Source: Mycolicibacterium frederiksbergense
Lineage (GTDB): Bacteria > Actinomycetota > Actinomycetes > Mycobacteriales > Mycobacteriaceae
Length of the DNA: 64,000 nucleotides
Reading direction: 5' to 3'
Assembly (NCBI RefSeq): GCF_012223425.1
Contig: NZ_CP038799.1
Coordinates: forward strand, 248,001 to 312,000
Position 1 is the stretch's first letter; each line of letters begins with the position of its first letter. The translations under genes and the position numbers were made by a program. Shown in pieces: positions 30,392-39,958 of this stretch. Under the pieces are notes generated by a model. It was given only the letters and a program-made list of their open reading frames with translations, made no database searches and was not told the DNA's origin.

Positions 30392-30424
30392 CGCACCCGG
30401 CGCGCGGACAGGTCGCCGGGTGCG
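30392..30424. promoter_or_regulatory. Perfect 11-bp inverted repeat upstream of the response regulator
   Basis: CGCACCCGGCG (30392-30402) and CGCCGGGTGCG (30414-30424) are exact complements with an 11-nt spacer. The repeat lies 43 bp before the ATG at 30467. It may be an operator shared by the divergent genes or a hairpin in the 5' leader. Confidence 0.5.
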
Positions 30425-30466
30425 ACAATTCAGCCGCGCGGAAAGGGTCGGCGCCGAAAGGACAGC

Positions 30467-31120
30467 ATGGATGCCCTGCGGGTGGTCATCGCCGACGATG
30501 ACGTGCTGTTGCGCGAAGGTCTCGCGAGTCTGCTGCAGCGCGAAGGATTCGAGGTCGTCGGCCAGGCGGGCGACGCCGAGCAGCTGCTGACCCTGGTGGA
30601 CGCACAGGATCCCCAGCTGGTGCTCACCGATATCCGGATGCCGCCGGGGCACAGCACCGAGGGTCTGGACGCCGCCCGGCTGATCCGCGAACGGTCACCG
30701 GAGACGGCGATCATGGTGCTCTCGGCGCATGTCGACGTCGATCACGCCATGGAGCTGCTGGCCGGCGGTCACAGCATCGGCTATCTGCTCAAGAGCCGCG
30801 TGGTCGACGTGAACGATTTCGTGGACACCCTGCGCCGCGTCAGCAATGGCGCCTCGGTGATCGATCCCGCCCTGGTGGCCGAGTTGGTCTCTGCGCGCCG
30901 GCGCGACGATCCGCTGGCGGCGTTGAGCAACCGTGAACGCGAGGTGCTCACGCTGATGGCCGAGGGCCTGTCCAACGGGGGTATCGGGCGCCGGTTGTGG
31001 GTGACAGAGGGCACCGTCGAAAAGCATGTGCGCAGCATCCTGACGAAGCTGGATCTCCCCGAAACCGGCGACGATCACCGGCGGGTGCGGGCGGTCATCA
31101 TGTACCTGGAATCGCGGTAG
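30467..31120 (+). CDS. NarL/LuxR-family response regulator
   Basis: A 217-residue two-domain regulator. The receiver domain has the acidic pair in VVIADDDVLLREG, the phospho-acceptor aspartate in VLTDIRMPPG (near 56), and the conserved Ser and Lys of MVLSAH and YLLKSR. The C-terminal LuxR HTH reads ALSNREREVLTLMAEGLSN to VEKHVRSILTKL. The likely partner kinase is at 31574. It is divergent from the bicupin/molybdenum hydroxylase operon, the most probable target. ATG 30467 is chosen; a longer frame upstream runs through the operator region. Confidence 0.92.
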   Translation: MDALRVVIADDDVLLREGLASLLQREGFEVVGQAGDAEQLLTLVDAQDPQLVLTDIRMPPGHSTEGLDAARLIRERSPETAIMVLSAHVDVDHAMELLAGGHSIGYLLKSRVVDVNDFVDTLRRVSNGASVIDPALVAELVSARRRDDPLAALSNREREVLTLMAEGLSNGGIGRRLWVTEGTVEKHVRSILTKLDLPETGDDHRRVRAVIMYLESR

Positions 31121-31124
31121 CCGG

Positions 31125-31478
31125 TCAGAGCAGTCCGCGGATCGCTTCGGCGGACAAGGTGAGTTTGGGCAGGAACCCGCGGGCGGGGCTCGCGGCCACC
31201 AGATCCGCGAAATCCTGCTCATCGTGGGTGGAGGTGAGGATCACCGCGATATCCCGGTGGCTGTCATTGAGCCGCCCGGCGACATCGAAACCGCTGTCTG
31301 CCCCCAGGTCCACGTCCACGAGCACGAGGTCGGGGTGCAGTTCGGCGGCCAACCGTTCCGCCTCCGCTGCGTCCGCCGCGGCGCCGACCACCGCGAAGCC
31401 ACCGCGTTCCAGCATGGCGCGCGCGGCGTCCCGGAACGCGGCGCTGTCATCGACGATCAAGCAGCGCGGAACAGTCAT
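31125..31478 (-). CDS. Receiver-only (CheY-like) response regulator
   Basis: A 117-residue stand-alone receiver domain: acidic pair in CLIVDDSAAFRDAA, phospho-acceptor aspartate in LVLVDVDLGADSGF, Thr/Ser in ILTSTH and the conserved lysine in GFLPKLTLSAEAI. It has no output domain. It lies between the LuxR-type regulator (converging, four bases apart) and the kinase (divergent), so it may act as a phosphate sink or connector for that kinase. ATG 31478 is preferred; a frame to 31514 has no SD. Confidence 0.85.
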   Translation of the reverse strand: MTVPRCLIVDDSAAFRDAARAMLERGGFAVVGAAADAAEAERLAAELHPDLVLVDVDLGADSGFDVAGRLNDSHRDIAVILTSTHDEQDFADLVAASPARGFLPKLTLSAEAIRGLL

Positions 31479-31573
31479 GACACCAGCTTGGCAGGGCGGG
31501 CCCGGCGCTCGCATTCCTGTTAACGGGAATCTTCGCCGATGCCGCCATCCCTGCGCGGGGCTACCATCGCCCG

Positions 31574-33082
31574 GTGACCTGGCGAACCCTGCCGCATCGA
31601 ATGCTGGCGCAGGTGGTGCGCCCCACCGCGCGCCCGGTCGGCGTCGGCATCATCGTGGCAATCCTGTTCCTGATCGCCGAGGTCGGTGCGGTGGCCGCGC
31701 TCAAGCAGGTTGCCCCCGAGAATGCGTTCGGTGCGCTGCTCCTGCTCGGTGTGCTGGTGGTCTCGGCGGGCTGGGATGTCGGATTGGCCGTCGCGACCTC
31801 GCTGGCAAGTGCGGCGGTGTATGCCTATCTGCACCTGGAGGGCCGGGACAGCCTGGCCCCCGCGCTGGCGGTGTTCCTCACGCTGGCGTTGCTGACCAAT
31901 GTCCTTGTCGGGCAGGCCCGATTGCGTGCCGCCGAAGCCGAACAGCGCCGAGCGCACGCCGATTCCCTGGCCGCGCAGCAGGCCGCGCTGCGCAGGGTGG
32001 CCACCCTCGTCGCGCGGTCCGCCGACCCTGCAGAGGTGTCCGCCGTGGCCGTCGATGAGCTTTCCCAGAGCCTCGGCGCCGATCATGTGACGCTGGTGCG
32101 TTTCGAATCCGAACACAGCTGCGTCGTGGTCGCCGCGCGCGACCGCGCCGATCCGGCGGGAAGCAACGCACTGCACGCCGGTGAGCGGTTCCCGCTGACC
32201 GGTGACAGCATCAGCGCCCGCATCCTGCGGACCGGTCTGCCCGACCGCATCGATGACTACGCCACCGCCGCCGGCCCCATCGCCGCGCGGCTGCAGGGCC
32301 TCGGGGTGCGGTCGGGAGCCGGCACCCCGCTGATCGTGGACGGCGCCGTCCGAGGCGCCCTGCTGGTGGGATCACGTCAGTCACAGGCAATTTCGCCACA
32401 CCTGCAGGATCACGTCGGCGACTTCGCCGATCTCGTCTCCACGGCGCTCGCCAACGCCGAGACCCGCGCCGAGCTCACCGCATCCCGTGCGCGCATCGTG
32501 GCCGCCGCCGATGAGGCGCGGCGCGGTTTCGAACGCGACCTGCACGACGGCGCCCAGCAGCGCATCGTGTCACTGAGCCTGCAGCTGCGTGCGATAGAGG
32601 CCACCGCCGACGAGCCCCTGCGCGCGGAGCTGTCGCAGGTGGTCACCGGGTTGGCGGAGCTGCACACCGATCTGCAGGAACTGTCGCGTGGCATGCATCC
32701 GGCCGTGCTGTCCCGGGGCGGGCTGCGCCCGGCGCTGCGGGCGTTGGCGCGCCGGTCGCCCGTTCCCGTGGAACTCGATGTGCGGGCCGAGGGCCGGCTG
32801 CCCGAGTCTGTCGAGGTGGCGGCCTACTACGTCATTGCCGAAGCGCTGACCAACACGGCGAAATACGCCGGGGCGGAGGTGGTGACGGTCTGTCTCTACG
32901 TCGAGGAAGGCGTGCTGCACCTGTCGGTCGCCGACGACGGCGTCGGCGGCGCCCAGACGGGCGGGGGGTCGGGGCTGATCGGTCTGCGGGACCGGGTGGA
33001 GGCGCTGTCGGGGCAGTTCACGGTGACCAGCACTGCGGGTGAGGGCACCACGCTGCGCGCGACAATCCCGGTCAGCTCCTGA
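31574..33082 (+). CDS. GAF-domain sensor histidine kinase (NarL/LuxR type)
   Basis: A 502-residue kinase. The N-terminus (about 20-115) has membrane segments IIVAILFLIAEVGAVAAL, ALLLLGVLVVSAGWDVGL and LAVFLTLALLTNVLVG. A GAF domain covers about 135-290. The HisKA_3 box holds the phosphorylated histidine in FERDLHDGAQQRIVSLS (about 318-334). The HATPase domain ends with VADDGVGGAQTGGGSGLIGL. The start is GTG 31574. The domain type pairs with LuxR-type regulators such as the one at 30467. The 3' end overlaps a small convergent gene by 11 bp. Confidence 0.92.
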   Translation: MTWRTLPHRMLAQVVRPTARPVGVGIIVAILFLIAEVGAVAALKQVAPENAFGALLLLGVLVVSAGWDVGLAVATSLASAAVYAYLHLEGRDSLAPALAVFLTLALLTNVLVGQARLRAAEAEQRRAHADSLAAQQAALRRVATLVARSADPAEVSAVAVDELSQSLGADHVTLVRFESEHSCVVVAARDRADPAGSNALHAGERFPLTGDSISARILRTGLPDRIDDYATAAGPIAARLQGLGVRSGAGTPLIVDGAVRGALLVGSRQSQAISPHLQDHVGDFADLVSTALANAETRAELTASRARIVAAADEARRGFERDLHDGAQQRIVSLSLQLRAIEATADEPLRAELSQVVTGLAELHTDLQELSRGMHPAVLSRGGLRPALRALARRSPVPVELDVRAEGRLPESVEVAAYYVIAEALTNTAKYAGAEVVTVCLYVEEGVLHLSVADDGVGGAQTGGGSGLIGLRDRVEALSGQFTVTSTAGEGTTLRATIPVSS

Positions 33083-33245
33083 ACTGCAGCACCCGGCACG
33101 CCTCGGGGTCGGCCTTGGCGACGGTCATCCGCCCGACATAGGACGGGTGCCGGTGCTTGGCCTCATTGATCGCGCGCAGGTTGCGCCGGGCACGGCGCGC
33201 GGAGAGTTCGACGACATTGGTGTCGGCCAGTGCAATCATCGCCAT
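33072..33245 (-). CDS. Small basic protein of unknown function
   Basis: A 57-residue Arg/Ala-rich product (starts MAMIALADTNVVELSARRAR). A strong AAGGAGGA lies five bases before ATG 33245, which argues for real translation. No family is recognised. It is convergent with the sensor kinase and overlaps its last codons by 11 bp. Confidence 0.6.
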   Translation of the reverse strand: MAMIALADTNVVELSARRARRNLRAINEAKHRHPSYVGRMTVAKADPEACRVLQFRS

Positions 33246-33387
33246 GATGTCCTCCTTGGGGCGGCTACTCACCGTCTGTGTCCCAGACTCCGCTGCGGAC
33301 CATTGAGAACCCTCAACAGAAGCCGTGAACTTGGTAAGAAGAATGCCCGCTGACGTGGGACGTCAAACGCCGCGAGGTCAGCTATTT

Positions 33388-33418
33388 CGCCGGGCTTCGC
33401 ATGTGGCGCCGCCCGGCG
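33388..33418. repeat. 8-bp inverted repeat downstream of the nucleotidyltransferase-like gene
   Basis: CGCCGGGC (33388-33395) and GCCCGGCG (33411-33418) can form a GC-rich hairpin seven bases after the stop at 33425. There is no U-run, so it is at best a weak or non-canonical terminator. Confidence 0.4.
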
Positions 33419-33424
33419 CTGTCA

Positions 33425-34042
33425 CTACCTTTGCTGAGAAAGCTCAGCGATCCACCGGTGGCCGGGGTGGACCCGGTTGAGCCAATCACCCAGCCGTGAC
33501 CGCCGTTGCGTGTCCAGGGACGGCAGAACCCGGACAAAATCGTTCTGGTCCTTGGCCCGAAGATGCTTGGCCTTGAAGAGCAACACCACCTCGGGTGCGA
33601 GGTGCGGGATGCCGCTGCGGGTGTGCAGGATCAACTCGCTGTAGGGCAGCGTTATCGACGGGTCGCGGCGACAGATCCAGCGTTCGCCGACGTGCGGTTC
33701 CCGGAACACGTCGAGGTGATAGTGACCGCTCGCGGGGTCCCGCAGCCAGGTCTGGAAGTGGTTCGCCCGTTCCTCGGGGTACGGCCATACCTGGCCGTCG
33801 CCCACCACATCCCAGTGGAATCCCGGCAGCGCCGCCTCGATCTCCTCGAACCGCGAGGCGGGCACGGCTATCTCGAGGTCGTCGTGTTCGCGGGCCACCG
33901 AGTCGGAGAACAGTTCCAGGGCCCACCCGGCCGCCACGTACCACGGGGCGGTGACCGACGACAGTCGCCGGGCGACCTCGTCGGGCGTCCACGGCCGCCA
34001 CGCCTCATCGATCTCAGCGTCGGTCAGGCGCCGTCCGGTCAC
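33425..34042 (-). CDS. Aminoglycoside nucleotidyltransferase-like protein
   Basis: A 205-residue protein with the pattern of the aminoglycoside-2''-adenylyltransferase-like family: WYVAAGWALELFSDSVAREHDDLEIAV (about residues 33-59) carries GWALELF and the acidic HDDLEIAV metal-site motif, and YHLDVFRE holds a further acidic residue. Family members transfer a nucleotide to small molecules, but many chromosomal homologues have unknown roles and resistance should not be assumed. It lies 15 bp downstream of nrdF2 on the same strand. Confidence 0.75.
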   Translation of the reverse strand: MTGRRLTDAEIDEAWRPWTPDEVARRLSSVTAPWYVAAGWALELFSDSVAREHDDLEIAVPASRFEEIEAALPGFHWDVVGDGQVWPYPEERANHFQTWLRDPASGHYHLDVFREPHVGERWICRRDPSITLPYSELILHTRSGIPHLAPEVVLLFKAKHLRAKDQNDFVRVLPSLDTQRRSRLGDWLNRVHPGHRWIAELSQQR

Positions 34043-34057
34043 CCGCTCGCTGGACCT

Positions 34058-35158
<1,101 letters not shown>

Positions 35159-35181
35159 TCAGGGCTGCTCCCGGTAGAAGA

Positions 35182-35688
35182 TCATGCCGCCGGGGTCACC
35201 CGGTCCAGCAACTCCTGCAACGCCACCAGGTCCAGATACGCGGTGACGCGCACCACCCGATCGTCGCGCATCGTCATCACCCACGCGTACTCGTTGACAT
35301 ACGGGCGGCCGTCCAGGGCGGTGGCGGTGCCGCGCCAACGGGCCACCACCACGTCACTGTCGGTGACCAGTTCGCGGACCTCGGCCTGGATCGGGCCGTC
35401 GAGCCGGGACACGATGGGACCGGCGCCATCGCGCAGGAAATCGGAGCGACTGGTGTAGATGGCCGGCCCCGTTGCGCGCGCCACCGTCCATTCCACGTCG
35501 TCGGCGAGAATCGCATAGAAACTGTCCTCGTCACTCACCCCGCGGGCGAACGCGTCGCGCACCAGATCGGCATTGCGCTGTTGCTGCCCACCGCGTGCCG
35601 AATTCTCCGCAGCGCCAGTGCATCCGAGCAGCACGGTGGCCGCCAGCGCGCCGACCACCCACAGGGCGAACCGTGTCATCAATGTCAT
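35182..35688 (-). CDS. SnoaL/NTF2-like lipoprotein
   Basis: A 168-residue lipoprotein (lipobox VLLGC, Cys23) whose mature part has a SnoaL-like fold: LVRDAFARGVSDEDSFYAILADDVEW at the start, with WVMTMRDDRVVRVTAYLD near the end. No catalytic residues are evident. It is exported and attached to the outside of the cytoplasmic membrane. It is not a part of the M. tuberculosis nrdF2 neighbourhood as recalled. Confidence 0.78.
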   Translation of the reverse strand: MTLMTRFALWVVGALAATVLLGCTGAAENSARGGQQQRNADLVRDAFARGVSDEDSFYAILADDVEWTVARATGPAIYTSRSDFLRDGAGPIVSRLDGPIQAEVRELVTDSDVVVARWRGTATALDGRPYVNEYAWVMTMRDDRVVRVTAYLDLVALQELLDRVTPAA

Positions 35689-35737
35689 GACATCGACGCT
35701 AGGGCGGCCTCGGCGGGTCTGGGAGACCGCGGTTCTC

Positions 35738-37222
35738 CTAGGAACGCACCGTCTGCGGCAGGCGCGTGAATTCGTACTCCACAGGCCGGAAACGCCGCGT
35801 CGCCAGCCAGTACTGCCAGGTCATGCCGCTCCACAGGGTGCGGTTGACGCCGTGGGCGTCCATGTACCAGCTCTTACAACCGCCGGTGCTGAACACCGTG
35901 CCGGCCAGGTCGTGCTGCAGCTCGGCGTTGTATTCATCCTGCGCGCGGCGGCTCGGCGCGAGCGCGACCGCACCCGCTTCGTCCACCGCGGCGATGGCCT
36001 GGGCGGCGTAACGGATCTGGGACTCGATCATGAACACCACCGAGTTGTGCCCGAGTGCGGTGTTCGGTCCGAGCAGGAAGAACAGGTTGGGCATCCCGGC
36101 CACGGTAATCCCGCGGTGAGCCGCCATCCCCTCGGCAGTCCATCGATCCACCAGGTCCTCACCGTCGGCGCCCTTGATGTCGACGTAGGTGTAGGAGTCG
36201 GTGACATGGAATCCGGTGGCCCACACCACCACATCCACTGGATGTTCCACGCCGTCGGCGGTGACGATACCGCCGGAGGTGATCCGTTCGATCCGCTCGG
36301 TGATCACGCCGGCCTTCGGGTTGGCGATCCCGCGATAGTAGTTGTCGGAGTTGAGGATTCGCTTGCAGCCGGCGCGATAGTCGGGGGTGAGCTTGCGCTG
36401 CAGCTCGGGATCTTTGATGCTGCGCTTGATATTCCATTTACCCATCAGCTCGCCGATCTTGAGCAGCCGGGGCTGTTTGGTCATGGCGAAGCCCACGCCC
36501 TCGTGAATCCAGTAGATACCGGCCCGCAGCATCGCCCGGACGCCCGGCACGGAGGCGAACACGGTGCGCATCCACTGCGGGAAGGCGTTGTTGGGCCGGG
36601 GCATCACCCAGGCCGGGGTGCGCTGGTAGAGCTGCAGTTCGGCGACATCGTCGACGATGGCCGGCACGATCTGGATGGCACTCGCACCGGTACCGACCAC
36701 CGCCACCCGTTTGCCCCTGATGTCCACACTGTGGTCCCACTGCGCGGAATGGAAAGCCGCACCCGCGAATTCGTCGATTCCAGGGATTTCGGGAATCAGT
36801 GGGATGTGCAATCCGCCGGCACCGGAGACCAGGAATTGCGCGACGTACTCCTGCCCGGCGGCATCGAACACATGCCAGCGCGATTCACCCTCGTCCCAGT
36901 GCGCACGGTCGACGTGCGCGCCGAACCGGATGTGGCGACGCAAACCGTGCTTGTCGGTGACACCCTTGAGGTAGTCGAAAATTTCGGGCTGGAAGGACCA
37001 CATGTGCGTCCAGTCGGCTTTGGGCTCGAACGAGAACGAGTACATGTGCGACGGGATGTCGCATGCGCAGCCCGGGTAGGTGTTGTCGCGCCAGGTGCCG
37101 CCGATCTCATCGGACTTCTCCAGTATCAGGAAGTCGACGCCCTGTTTCTTCAGCGCGATCCCCATGCCGAGTCCGGAGAATCCGGATCCGATGATCAGTG
37201 CGCGGGTGGTGATGGCAGACAT
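35738..37222 (-). CDS. Baeyer-Villiger-type flavin monooxygenase, Rv3049c-like
   Basis: A 494-residue class B flavin monooxygenase that inserts oxygen next to a carbonyl or oxidises heteroatoms using NADPH. FAD motif GSGFSGLGMGIALK is at residues 12-25. The BVMO fingerprint appears as FHSAQWDHSVD preceded by AGAA (near 150-165), followed by the NADPH motif VAVVGTGASAIQI. The divergently placed TetR gene of Rv3050c type is upstream on the same strand at 37335, so the two may form one unit. Substrate is unknown. Confidence 0.93.
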   Translation of the reverse strand: MSAITTRALIIGSGFSGLGMGIALKKQGVDFLILEKSDEIGGTWRDNTYPGCACDIPSHMYSFSFEPKADWTHMWSFQPEIFDYLKGVTDKHGLRRHIRFGAHVDRAHWDEGESRWHVFDAAGQEYVAQFLVSGAGGLHIPLIPEIPGIDEFAGAAFHSAQWDHSVDIRGKRVAVVGTGASAIQIVPAIVDDVAELQLYQRTPAWVMPRPNNAFPQWMRTVFASVPGVRAMLRAGIYWIHEGVGFAMTKQPRLLKIGELMGKWNIKRSIKDPELQRKLTPDYRAGCKRILNSDNYYRGIANPKAGVITERIERITSGGIVTADGVEHPVDVVVWATGFHVTDSYTYVDIKGADGEDLVDRWTAEGMAAHRGITVAGMPNLFFLLGPNTALGHNSVVFMIESQIRYAAQAIAAVDEAGAVALAPSRRAQDEYNAELQHDLAGTVFSTGGCKSWYMDAHGVNRTLWSGMTWQYWLATRRFRPVEYEFTRLPQTVRS

Positions 37223-37334
37223 GACGTCAACGCCTTTCCTGGGAACGCCGGTACCGGATATTCCTCAGTGTTCCGGCAGCGGACAACACGTGTCAACGCC
37301 CCACGTGGGTGCCGAGTTCCGGTGCGGATGCCGA

Positions 37335-38078
37335 TCAGGCCTGCGGTGCCGGCTCCTGGCGGCGCACCGCATTGTGGATGGGTTGATCGGGGTCGATCTG
37401 GACACCCAGCAGTTCGGCGGTGCCGTTCACCGCACCCATCATGATCGTCGTCATATGGGAGATGAACTCGTCAGCAGGCATCCGGCGCGGACTGTCGGCG
37501 TCGCCGCCGAGCCACCAGTCGGTCGCCGAGGCCGCGGTGCCGAAAAGGGCGAAGGCGGCCAACTCGAAGACGGCGGGATTGAGATCCATCTCACTGAGCT
37601 CGCCGCTGACCATTTCCGCGATCGCCAGCGTGATGTCGCGACCACGGTTGACCGTGGTCATCGCGGCCGCGGACTGGTCGGCGAACCGGCCCTGCAGCAG
37701 GAAACGTACGACGTTCGGATGCTGGTCCACCAGCTCGACGTAATGCTCGACGGCACGGCCGATGACCTGACGCGCGGAGTCGGATTCGATGTCGATGGAC
37801 GGGATGACCGCGGCCCACAGCATGTCTCGCATGCGCTCGCCGATCTGGGCGAACATGTCGGACTTGTCGGTGAAGTGGCGGTAGATCTTCGGTTTGGCGG
37901 TGCCCGCCTCCTCGGCGATCTCGCGCACGCTGACGTTGGGGCCGAGACGGTCGATGGCACGGAAGGCGGCCTCGACGATCTCCGCGCGGACCTTTTTGCG
38001 GTGTTCACGCCAACGTTCGCTGCGCGCGTCGACCTTCGCACCGGGCTGTCCCGGCAGCGGAAGCGATGGTCTGCGCAC
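37335..38078 (-). CDS. TetR-family regulator, Rv3050c-like
   Basis: A 247-residue TetR protein: HTH at about residues 45-75 (VSVREIAEEAGTAKPKIYRHF), followed by a ligand domain with helices around VIGRAVEHYVELVDQHP. GTG 38078 is chosen, giving MRRPSLPLPGQ; a longer frame upstream runs through the probable operator. It precedes the BVMO gene on the same strand and is divergent from the geranylgeranyl-reductase-like gene. Either could be its target. Confidence 0.88.
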   Translation of the reverse strand: MRRPSLPLPGQPGAKVDARSERWREHRKKVRAEIVEAAFRAIDRLGPNVSVREIAEEAGTAKPKIYRHFTDKSDMFAQIGERMRDMLWAAVIPSIDIESDSARQVIGRAVEHYVELVDQHPNVVRFLLQGRFADQSAAAMTTVNRGRDITLAIAEMVSGELSEMDLNPAVFELAAFALFGTAASATDWWLGGDADSPRRMPADEFISHMTTIMMGAVNGTAELLGVQIDPDQPIHNAVRRQEPAPQA

Positions 38079-38100
38079 CCGCTCACTGTACCGGGCGATG

Positions 38101-38113
38101 CTGACCTGGTCAG
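38101..38113. promoter_or_regulatory. 13-bp palindrome between the TetR and flavoprotein genes
   Basis: CTGACC-T-GGTCAG is symmetric about T38107 and lies 22 bp upstream of the TetR GTG. It is a reasonable autoregulatory TetR operator by position and symmetry. Confidence 0.45.
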
Positions 38114-38246
38114 ACTGCCCGCCAGAGCGGGCGGTTTGGCCCGCGTCCGAAGTGGGTAACCCTCGGCCCAGATTCCGCCGCCCGGCGTCCGGCACGTTGC
38201 TTCGGTAGCATCCAAAGGTCACAGCCCACCTCATCGAGACGAGACA

Positions 38247-39431
38247 ATGAGTGCCCCATACGACGTAGTAATCGCGGGCGGGGGCCCCTCAGGTTCGGCC
38301 GCTGCGTGGCAGGCCGCACAGGCCGGCGCGCGTGTTGTCGTCCTGGACAAGGCCGAGTTCCCCCGAGCCAAACCCTGCGGTGACGGGCTGACCGCTCGCG
38401 CCGTGAGCTACCTGCAGAAAATGGGACTGGCCGACGAGGTCGCCACCTACCACCGCGTGAACAAGGTGACGGTGTTCAGCCCGAGCGCATGGGAGCTGTC
38501 GTTCCCGCGCCGCCCCGGTATGCCCGATCACGGTCACACCGTGAGCCGCGAGCACCTGGACACCGTCCTGCTCAAGCACGCCGAATCCGCCGGCGCCGAA
38601 GTTCGCCAGGGCGCCGAGGTGGCCGGCCCGGAGTTCGACGCGAACGGCCGCGTGATCGGCGTGGTCCTCAAGAGCGGGGAGAAGGTGCTCGGCGATGCCG
38701 TCATCGCCGCCGACGGCGCCTACTCCCCCATCAAGCGCGCCCTCAAGCTGGATTCGGCCTACAACGGCTACTCGGCGATCGCCATCCGCTCTGAGATGCA
38801 CCTCAACCGGCCCGACAACGACAGCCTCGACATCTATTTGAAGCTGCTCTTCCAGGGCGATCAGCTACCCGGCTACGGCTGGGTGTTCCCGATGGGCAAC
38901 AACGTCTTCAACATCGGCCTCGGCTATGTGAACAGCTATAAGAACTGGCAGTCCATCAACGCCACCCAATTCCTCGGCGAGTTCCTGCGCAGCCTGCCCG
39001 CCGAGTGGGAGGCACCGCCCATCGAAGAGCTCAAGAAGAACAAGAGTGTCCGTGCCTGGCGACTTCCGATGGGCTTCACCGCCTGGCCGCCGTGGCGACC
39101 CGGGGTGTTGTTCACCGGCGACTCGCTGGGCGCGGGCAAGCCGGCCTCGGGGGCGGGAATCTCCAAGGCCCTCGAATCCGGACTGGCGGCCGGTGAGTGT
39201 GCCCTCGCCGCGTTGAACAACGGCGGGCCCGACGATTTCACCAACTACGCGCAGCGCATGGAAGCGGCGTGGGGCAAGGAGTACAAGCGTGGCCGCTACA
39301 TGCACAAGCTGATCGGCTACCCGAAGGTCGCGGACGCCGGCATCAAGCTCATCGACAACGCCGCGTTCCGGGACCGGATGCTCAAGGCGCTGTACAAGAA
39401 GGCGCAGGGGCCGCAGCACAAGGTCATGTAA
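38247..39431 (+). CDS. Geranylgeranyl-reductase-family FAD oxidoreductase
   Basis: A 394-residue flavoprotein with FAD motif VVIAGGGPSGSAAAWQAAQ (residues 7-25), the family's KPCGDGLTARAV loop (near 47), and VLFTGDSLGAGKPASGAGIS near 290. Members reduce isoprenoid double bonds, for instance in menaquinone or phytyl chains. In mycobacteria more than one paralogue exists; this one is not the MenJ locus. It opens the 10-kb accessory block between the Rv3050c and nrdE equivalents. A long hairpin follows its stop codon. Confidence 0.88.
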   Translation: MSAPYDVVIAGGGPSGSAAAWQAAQAGARVVVLDKAEFPRAKPCGDGLTARAVSYLQKMGLADEVATYHRVNKVTVFSPSAWELSFPRRPGMPDHGHTVSREHLDTVLLKHAESAGAEVRQGAEVAGPEFDANGRVIGVVLKSGEKVLGDAVIAADGAYSPIKRALKLDSAYNGYSAIAIRSEMHLNRPDNDSLDIYLKLLFQGDQLPGYGWVFPMGNNVFNIGLGYVNSYKNWQSINATQFLGEFLRSLPAEWEAPPIEELKKNKSVRAWRLPMGFTAWPPWRPGVLFTGDSLGAGKPASGAGISKALESGLAAGECALAALNNGGPDDFTNYAQRMEAAWGKEYKRGRYMHKLIGYPKVADAGIKLIDNAAFRDRMLKALYKKAQGPQHKVM

Positions 39432-39440
39432 TCGACGTCG

Positions 39441-39493
39441 AGTGGCCAGTTGTGGCACGGTTTTTGCACTTTTGCGTGCCGCAACTGGCCACT
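39441..39493. repeat. Long inverted repeat after the flavoprotein gene
   Basis: AGTGGCCAGTTGTGGCACG (39441-39459) pairs with 39475-39493 at 18 of 19 positions, the exception being a G-T-type pair. The 15-nt loop (39460-39474) is T-rich. No U-run follows the stem, so it is either a non-canonical terminator, an mRNA stabiliser or a protein site. It lies 44 bp before the VOC gene. Confidence 0.6.
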
Positions 39494-39536
39494 GGCCAAC
39501 CGCTGGGTGTCATAGGACGTGGGTAGCGTGCGGGTC

Positions 39537-39953
39537 ATGGAACAACGCATCAGCCTGATCACGCTCGGCGTTGACGACCTCGGCCGCGCCCGCACCTTCT
39601 ATGAGCAAGGCTTGGGCTGGACGCCCAAGACCGCCCTCGAAGGGGTCGTCTTCTACCAGTTGCCCGGTATCGCGTTGGCGCTGTTCGGCCGCAAGGATCT
39701 CGCCGAAGATGCCCATCACCCGGTCGACGGCCGGTTCAGCGGTATCACCATTGCGATCAATCAGCGCACCGAGGCCGACGTCGACGCCGTGCTGGCCGAG
39801 GCGCACGCCGCCGGCGCGACGATCCTCAAGCCGGCCGAAAAGGTGTTCTGGGGCGGCTACTCCGGGTACTTCGCCGACCCCGACGGCCACGTCTGGGAAG
39901 TCGCGCTCAACCCGGAGTGGACGATCAATCCCGATGGCACGCTGACAATCTGA
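39537..39953 (+). CDS. VOC-family (glyoxalase/dioxygenase fold) protein
   Basis: A 138-residue single VOC unit: ISLITLGVDDLGRARTFYEQGLGW at the N-terminus, and GYSGYFADPDGHVWEVALNPEW near residues 107-128, with the family's His/Glu metal-type residues at its end. VOC enzymes include glyoxalases, epimerases and resistance proteins; the substrate is not apparent. ATG 39537 is preferred; a frame to 39519 lacks support. It is convergent with the GntR regulator gene, five bases away. Confidence 0.85.
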   Translation: MEQRISLITLGVDDLGRARTFYEQGLGWTPKTALEGVVFYQLPGIALALFGRKDLAEDAHHPVDGRFSGITIAINQRTEADVDAVLAEAHAAGATILKPAEKVFWGGYSGYFADPDGHVWEVALNPEWTINPDGTLTI

Positions 39954-39958
39954 GGTCG

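Noticed and set aside
33425..34042. Antibiotic resistance gene call
   Set aside because: The nucleotidyltransferase pattern is present, but chromosomal homologues of this family often have other roles and no resistance context is seen.
35725..35741. GGAGA...TCTCC near-palindrome downstream of the BVMO gene
   Set aside because: It has a mismatch, is short, and overlaps the BVMO stop codon; too weak to list as a terminator.
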